A stretch of DNA of 64,000 bases from Alligator mississippiensis (lineage: Eukaryota > Chordata > Crocodylia > Alligatoridae). The translations under genes were made by a program, and so were the position numbers. Position 1 is the first letter of the stretch, and each line of letters begins with the position of its first letter. Under the pieces are notes generated by a model that saw only the letters and a list, made by a program, of their open reading frames with translations, was not told where the DNA came from and made no database searches. This document shows positions 48,601-57,600 of this stretch, piece by piece. The DNA lies in contig NC_081824.1 of the NCBI RefSeq assembly GCF_030867095.1, forward strand, positions 351,390,203-351,454,202. The letters run 5' to 3'.

Positions 48601-51600
48601 TTAGGAACAGTCCGTATGGATTCACCAACCTGATTGCCTTCTGTGGAGATGACTGGCTCTGTGGAAGTGAGGAGACCAGTGGGTGTAGTATACCTTGATT
48701 ATAGCAAGGCTTTTGATATGGTCTCCCACGACATTCTTGCAGGAAAGCTAAGGAAGTACAAGTTGGATGAATGGACTGTAAGGTGGATACAGAACTGGCT
48801 GGAGCATCAGACTCAGAGGGTAATAATCAATCAATTGATGTCTAGTTGGCAGCCAGTATCAAGTGGAGCGTTCCAGGGGTCGGTGCTAGGGCTGGTTTTG
48901 TTCACTGTCTTCATCAATGATCTGGAAGATGGCAAAGAGTGCGCCCTCAGCAGGTCTGCAGATGACACCAAGCTGTGCGGAGTAGTAGATATGCCAGATA
49001 GTAGGGCTAGGATTCAGAGTGACCTAGGCAAATTGGAGGATTGGGCGAAAAGGAAACTCCTGAGGTTCAACAAAGTCCTGCACTTCAGATGGAACAATCC
49101 CATGCACCAGTACAAGCTGGGGGCTGACTGGCTGGGGAGCAGCTCTGCAGAAAAGGACCTGGAGGTTATAGTGGACAATAAGCTGAATATGAGCCAACAA
49201 TGTGCCCTTACTGCCAAGAAGACTGAGGGCATACTGGGCTGCATTCGTAGGTTTGTTGCCAGCAGGTCCAGGGAAGTGATTATTCCCTTCTATTCAGCAC
49301 TGGTGAGGCCACATCTGGAGTACTGTGTTCAGTTTTGGGCCCCCCACTACAGAAAGGATGTGGACAAATTGAAGAGTTCAGCAGAGGGTGACAAAAATGG
49401 TTTGGGGGCTGAGGGACAGGACTTCTGAGGACAGGCTAAGGGAACTGGGCTTGTTTAGTATGGAGAAGAGAAGAACAAGAGGGGATTTAACAACAGCCTT
49501 CTACTACCTGAAGGAGGGTTCAAAAGAGGATGGAGCTAGACTGTTCTCAGTGGTGGCAGATGATAGAACAAGGAGCAACCATCTCAAGTTGCAGCAAGGC
49601 AAGTTTAGGTTAGATATTAGGAAGAATTTTCTCACTAGGAGGGCAGTGAAGCACTGGAACAGGTTACCCAGAGAGGTGGTAGAATCTCCATCCTTGGAGG
49701 TTTTCAAGACCTGGATAGACAAAGCTTTGGCTGGGATGATCTAGTTGGAGATGCTCCTGCTTTGAGCAGGGATTGGACTAGATGACCTCATGAGGTCCCT
49801 TCCAACCCTAATTTTCTATGATTCTATGACATGCCCTTTGAAATATTTCAAAACCATCTGAAGCATTCCAAAATAGTACCTCTTGAAATGAGGTATTTTT
49901 TTGAAGCATTTCAGTTCGTGTACACAGAGATAGGGGGATCCATAGATTCTCCAGAACCCCAATGATGTGTTTCTTTCCTTCCTCAATTCCACAGCAGAGG
50001 GAGGGAGAGTGCAATGGACATTCTGCAGCATGGGTAACTGGTGCCTCTTGAGTCAGGGGGGGCATATGTCCCTCTGACACCAGTCAGCACCCGGGATGGG
50101 GGGGAGGGGGAAGTGTGCCCTGGCAACCAATCTCATTGACTGGGGGCGGGAGGGAGAGAATCCCTGGCAGTCAATCTCACTCACCAAACAGCGACCGTGC
50201 TTTTACTGACAGCCCTGCTCTCTGGCCAGTACCTGCAGGGGGGGCACTGGTGCTTCTGCCTGCCCCTTGCTAAACAGGGAGTGCGGCCTGACAGGGGGTG
50301 CATATACACCCCTGTGCATACCCTACGCATCGCCACTGGTCTACAGGCTGGGTGATGGAGCACCAAACTATGCAGCAGTCAGGTACCAGACCATGTCTTG
50401 GCCACTCCTGTACTAGGAACCTGCTGCCACTGCTAGGTTCTTCAGCTACAGTCCCCTATACCTCTCCTCTCTGGTAAAAGGGATTGGAGTTGGAAAGGAA
50501 TCCCAGCAGTGGGGAGCTGGGGAGCCTCTTCCTTTTTGAAACATTTCCAAGCCCAATTTACTTGAAAATGTTTTAAAAGTTATTCAAGTCTTCACCCTTC
50601 TCTAAACATCTAGTACACTGGGTTATCTTATCTTCTTTTCTTTACTCTCCCCTTTCTCCTTTCATTAGCAACTCTTGATAACCTAAAGCCAAAATATAGA
50701 CGACCACTACACTGTTTCCTCAGTAAGACACAGGTATGGATTCCAAATTAAGGGCAAAGAAAATACAAATCTAGCCATAAGCCTGAAGCCTGTGTGTCAT
50801 TTTCCTTGAAACAAAGAAACAAACTACTTAGTGAAAGACAACAAAGTTTTCATAGAGTTACCATCACTAGCTTTCAGCGTAAAGGAATGCTAATCTCCAC
50901 AGCACCCAAATGGATAATAAGCTTTAAATAGACCCTAAAGTAATTTTTATTTAGAATTTTAGAAAATTCATTTTCTATTACATACAAACTAAATGGTTCT
51001 GGGTGAAGAAACAAACAAATGCTCCCTATCAACAGAAGTAAATACGTAGCTTTATTTTTATTTCTTCTTTATCAAAGTAAGTTGTGGATTTATTTTGACA
51101 TGAAACTCCTGGCTGCATTGTAAGGACAGCTGAAAAATTTTAGCAGACTTACTTGTCATTAGAAATACTGCAGTCAATCACAGTCTTTTTGCTGGTGTTC
51201 ACAATAATAAATGGCAGATGGATGACAGAATTGGAAGGTGGTGGTCGACTTGCTTGCTGCTCTGCTTGACGATTTCGTTGAACTAGGTTCTTGAAGGCAA
51301 TTTGCTATAAAAAGTAATAGCATCTTAGAGAATTACCCAGAGTCATATTCCCACCCCCCATTTCTCTTATAATCTGCACATCTCCGAAAGTTAAAGAAAA
51401 ATTAAGTTTCCAAGTATCTTAAAAAAGCAAACTGAAATTGTCAATTTTGCAGCAACAGCCTGTTTCCAACATTGTAGATTATTAGAATGGATATTTGGAA
51501 TTAGCCCATTTATTTTAAATAGGAAACATTTTTCAAGAAAAATAAAGTAGATACCAATCACAGACAATTTCTTCCATTCTTTGATGTTTGTAAAATTGTA

Positions 51601-54600
51601 TACAAGACAAGGTTACCATAACCCCACATGAACATTTTCCATCAGAAAACTGGATTTTGGACTAAAGAAAAAATTCTTTAGCGAGCCATCTGCTTTCTGT
51701 GGAAAATGCTAGCAAATAAACATCTGGGAGGAAACTGACTATGTTTTGATCGATTCTACAGAGGAGATGCACTGACAATAACAGGAGTTGAAGCTGTAAA
51801 TGGAGGCAACAGCAAGGTATTCTATTTTTTTAAAGGTACCACAGAATTCTGTAATGAAAAGGCCCTAATATTGTAGAACTCATTAGGGGAAATTAGAGAA
51901 AATGAAGTTTTATGGCCATAATTGTGGCTTTACACAACCTAGGGAGGCTGGAGAATCTGAGAAAAGCAAGCCTGAACACACTCAATGACCAGCATGGCAA
52001 TCAAGTCCACTCTGTCTCCTCCTCCCCACTGCTAACCATGTTTTGCTACTGCATTGCACAGCAATAAATAAAAACCTTAGTTTTAGCAGAAACCTCCCGC
52101 TGTTTGCAATGTAGTAATTAAGATTTACTAGATAACACTGCTAAATCTTAGAGGTAGCATTTCAGCAAGGAATTAGTTGATAGATAGACAATTATTTTTC
52201 ATAAGCTTGAGACCTAGAAACTTGAGTTTAACTGAGTCTTAAATCTGATGCCAAGTTCTGTGGGAAGGCTGTTTTCTCTGGTCACAGAACTATGAAAAAT
52301 AAAAGGTTTTGAACACTAGTACGTTTTACTTGTGGTGACTATTGCAACTCATGGCAACCACAAAAAAAAAGCAGCACAAAATAAAGAAACATTCAAACGC
52401 ATGGTCAGAACTGCATATTACAATTCAGAAAAACAACAGGAATTAAAAGAATTGTCAGCAAAAAGCTTCTTTAAAACATACTCAACGGTCCTACTGAATT
52501 TAACACAGCATTCTGGAAGTTTGCCAGGTACTCCCAGAGCAAAACAGAATTTGCCTATACTACTAAATGCACAGGCACCGGCACCATTCTTTTACAGTTC
52601 ACCTGGAATTCCCTGCAAGGTTTCAGTTTGTTTGTTTGTTTCTAATAGGTACCAATAGAAAATAGTCATGCAAATATGTTACCTTGCCCAATAGACAAGA
52701 GTACCTTGACTATACCTGTAGAATAAGTTCTTGTAGCTGAGACTGTTTTAGCTTTATTCTTTCAAGTCTTCTCTGTTTCTCCACCTTAAGGAAAAAAAAG
52801 TTTTTAAACAATATTCCATATTAACATGGTCTCCAATTTAATAAAATGCAATGGATTGCAAAATATCTTTTTATTCTTCCAGTTTCTAGTTCATAACCTT
52901 AAAATAATTTTCAAATTATTGAAAAAAATTAAAATTTGGCACTGCATGAAATCATATGCAAAGACAGTTTAAGGCTCAAAACTTAACATTTAGGGAATAA
53001 ACTATCTAAAACTCAATGTCAAATCACACCACATATCATCATTTTCATAGTTCAATTCAGATATTTTCGTACTACTTGTACATTTAACCCACATTTATTT
53101 TCCAGACTATTTCAAGACAAAGGCTTCACTCACTTGTTTAATTTTATGCCTTGAACCCATTGGTATAATCACCACTAATCTCTCACTGAACATTTCTGTT
53201 CTGGGTAAAAATTTTAGAAGTGGCTAAATAATCTAGATATTCACAGGATTCCATCTTTAAATTAGTTTTAGGGTAAAGATTTTCAAAACTCTGTAGTCTG
53301 CATATATAGTAATTGGCCTATTTTGAGGGTAGGGAGATTTACTAGGCAAATGATACATCTCACTCTTTCACCCCTTAATTATAGAGGCTGCAATTGATAT
53401 TTTCTAGTCATACGGTAGTCCCTCCTCATTTGAGAAGCTCATTAAAATGTCTTGCTACTGCTCTTGTGATTTATGAACTAGTTCCTTCTATATTCTGTGA
53501 TCTTTTCCCCCTCTCATTAAAAAGGGGAACTAAAACCTTTAATCTGAAAGAAAGAAAACGGCCACATTTGCCAATGATGGCTGGAATGGCATTACACTGC
53601 AGTACCTATTATCATAGTCATGTCAGCATGAATTTTGTAACAGAATAAACACTCCATAGACCACTTACAACACAGAATTGAAACTTTTTGTTCCTATATA
53701 GGTTATAAACTCTGCAAGAAGGGAGCCTATAATAACTATTAGAACAAACAATAAGGCTTATGTTATTTTCATGAAGCCAGCAGAAGCTATATACTCTACA
53801 AATCTAATAATTCTGTCACAAGCACTTGAAGTAGGACACCGAGCATACAGGTTCCTTCCAGCTTAATACAACTATATTTTCCTCATTCAACACAAGAGGT
53901 AAATATAGAAGTTTGTCTTTTGGGTAATGTTGATGCTACAAATTTAAATGATCTATAGATAGAGAATAAAAAAGCTGCAGGGCTTGTAGTAAAAACAAAA
54001 CAAAAAACCCAGAAGCTTAAGTGTTAAGTATGCATGTTAAAGTGTGTATTAATTATATTCAGTATAAAATGTAGACATGTGTTGCATGTCTGAATGACAT
54101 TAGTATGAGATGCTTTTTTTTTTTTTTTTTTTTTTTTAACTGCTTTTTAGTACAGTTTAGTGCAGGGGTGGGCAAAATGTGACCCGTGGTCTAGTGCAGG
54201 GGTGGATGTGTCCCGTCAAGCCATTCTATCCGGCCCGCGGGGCCCCTAAAAAATTTAGAAAATTAATATTAATCTGCCCTGGGCTGCCCGTTATGTGGAC
54301 CTAGATGGCTTGCCAAAACTCAGTAAGCGGCCCTCTGCCCAAAATAATAGCCCGCCCCTCGTCTAGTGTCATGTTGGGATTATAAAATGTTTGCATTTCA
54401 ATTAAATTCACTTCAGGGCTATTTTATGCATAATTCAATTTCATGTAGAATTTTATCAGATGTAATCCATATAATCTTTAAAAAGCTTCAATTACCATAT
54501 TTTCTCACATACTACATACTCCTAACTAAGAAGCAACTTGTTTTTGGGACGGCAGAACAAAGATAAAAATATATTTCCAGACTTACTGCTGCATAGAGCA

Positions 54601-57600
54601 GGTACAAAGCCTAGTCTTCAGTCACTCTCCCCTTCCTACTCAGCCTAAAACTGTAACCTTAGCTATTGCTCTCGACTGGATCTGATTTTGAAAAGACCTA
54701 AGTCTGCAAGGCTGTGAAATGGGAGGAGAGACCAGAAGTACTTAGCAGACAGCAAAACTGCCGGAGGAAAGATTAGCTTGATTAATGAAACTTCAAGACC
54801 ATTAAGAAGGAGACAATCACTAACACCTGTGGACTGAAGAACAAAGTGCTATTAAATCAACTGACTCCCAAGCTCCCTGAATAGAAACACCACTGCTGCT
54901 GTTGGGCAGTTGGCTTTGGAGCAGGAATCATAGGAAGGTAGGGCTGGAAAGGACCTCAACAAGGTCTTCTAGTTCAAGCCCTTACTCAAGGCAAGATCAT
55001 CTGTGAGTAAACCAAGCATCTGTACAGCCTGCTCAAACATATTTGGGGATGGAGATTCCACTTCTTTAAGTAGCCTGTTCCAATGCTTGACCAAACTCAT
55101 AGAATACCTCCTAAACTCCAACCTAAATTTCCTCCACTACAATTCAGTCCATTGGTCCTAGTCCTGTTCCCTATGGCCACAGGAAAGAGCCTATCTCCAT
55201 CTTCTCTAATGGCCCTTGAGGTATTTGAAGACTGCTATTAAATCCTCCCCTAGTCATGTCTTCTCCAGACTAAAAGCCCTAGCTCTTTCAGCCTTTCCTC
55301 CCAAGTCATATTTCCCAGGTCTCTAATAATTTTTGCTGCTCTACTCTTGACTTTTCCCAATCTGTCCAAACCCTTCTTGAAGCATAGGACTCAAAACTGG
55401 ACACCAGGCAAAGTGAGCCTCAGCAGTGCTAAACACAGCAGAAGAATCACTTTTCTTGATTTGTAAGTGACAGTCCTATTAATACAACCCAGTCTACTGC
55501 TAGCCTTTTGTGCAACATGGACATACTACATTATTAGCTCATTTTCAGTGTATGGTCTATTGCAGAAGCCAGCGACCTTTTTATAAGCTGCGGGCCATAA
55601 CAACCTGACTTCAAGTACAAGATGGGCTGGGTGGTTTTGGCAGCACTTTCCCCATACCCATGTTGGGGTGAGGCGCTGGGAGCTGTGCTTGCACCACTGC
55701 AGCTTCTCCCAGTCTTCCATCTCCCCACAGTGGAGCAGGTACACTAACACCTGGTATCTGCAAACTGTGTCTGCACTGCTGCTGCTTCTCTCTGCTCCCC
55801 TGCAGCTCTGGTGTAGGCACAGATAGAAGTTACCTGGCCCCAGCGCAGCTTTACACCAGCTGAAAGCTGTGCCTGTCACAGTTGGGGGAGGGAGCAGAGA
55901 AAGCAACATGGACACAATTCCCAGCTGCCCAGTCCAGCACAACTCCCCATGAGCAAGAAGCTGTCTCTTATGCCGCAGCTGGGCAGTGGAGGTGTGGGTG
56001 CAGCTCTAAACTGCCTGGCACTGGTGTGGGCGAGCACCGCCCCCCCCCCCCCCACACACACACTGATACACCACTAAAACCACCCAGCTCGTGTTAGACC
56101 AGAGCTGAGAGGCCAGAAAAAGCAATAGTGGCACAGCTGCAAGCTGCTTAACTGCTTGCTGCCTGGCCCTTGTGTAGGTATGGGCACAAGCAAAGCTCTC
56201 CAATTCTGCAGGCTGGATCCAGTGTTACGCTACTACTCCTGGCTGTTTGACTCCTTCCTCATCTTTACTGCCAACTGCTATTGTCATGTGGTAACTGCCC
56301 TTATTTATGAAGAATGAAGTAAAGAAAGCATCATATATTTTCAGCCTTTTCTCCATGATCTGTGACTAGACTGCTTTCTATATTCCAAAAGGGACCTACA
56401 GTTTCTTTGGAGTTCCTCTTATTCTTGACATACTTAGTTATTGCCTTTTATGTCCCTTGCCAGTTGCACCTCAAATTGTGACGTATGCTTCTATTCTAGA
56501 CAGGAAAATCAGCTTCACTGCTTAAGGCATGCCCTCCAATTTTGGGGGGCTTATTTTTGGGGAAAAAGGTACAGGTGGTATGCAAGAAAATAAGGTGTTT
56601 AATTAGATATGGCATAGTAATGTATGTTTATCTATTCTTTTATTATAGTTTTATATACTTAAGTCATTAAGAATCCAAGCATCCAATTCTACATTGCTAG
56701 CTTGGAAGAACGTTTGCTGGCAGGATAAGAGCATAGTTAAGCCTCTAGCATTTACTCAAACAGAAAAATCTCTAATTATTGACTTCTCTATATGTATACC
56801 TCTAAATTCTGACATTCCTGAGCTGAGTTAGTAGGTAGACCAATCCATTTGATTTCCTTCTTCTCCTTTGAGATAATATTCATGGCCATAAGGACATTTA
56901 AGGCATCATAGACACGTCGTCTAATATTCTTCTGGTCATAAGCCTGCTGTAGACATAGTGCATTAATCAAAAACATACCTGTGACAGAAACATTTGAAAA
57001 TCCATTACAGTGTATGGCCAACTCAGGCAGTATCTCAACTGTTTCATTTAATATAAAGGGGAGAAAAAAATTCAGCTTTCTTTAGAGAATTTAATCCTTT
57101 TCCCATTCAAATGGCATGTAACCCAACCACAATATACTTACTGATTCATTTGGTGAAATATGATTATCAGTGGTACTGAACTCTGCGACCAACTCGTCTG
57201 CCACCTCATTGTATGAGGTGGTTCCTTTTCTCTGTACCTTCTCACAAACCTTCATTGAGAAATGTCGCAAACCCTTGCCATTCTTCTCTCCTTTTTTGTT
57301 ACGTTTCCTACAAAATAATTTTTTAAAATTTATCCCTTTGAAAGTTCATCAGTCAATGACACACTGGTCTGAAATGTCACCATTGCAATATTTACCAGCA
57401 AACACAATTGTCCTTTTTAGGAACACATATATACTACATGCTTGAATCATGGATTGAATTAAATTTACAAATAATATTTGCAGCGTATTGACCATAAAAC
57501 ACACCAGGCTAATCTGGTCACTGGTGCTACCAGAGAGACAAGTTAATGGTAGGTTCTTTTAATGCAAAGGGAGTCTAAAGTCATCAATAAGTGGTGGTGA

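Noticed and set aside
55526-55942. 138-codon minus-strand frame
   Set aside because: Spans the GC-rich insert within CR1. The translation is low-complexity and unrelated to CR1 ORF2.
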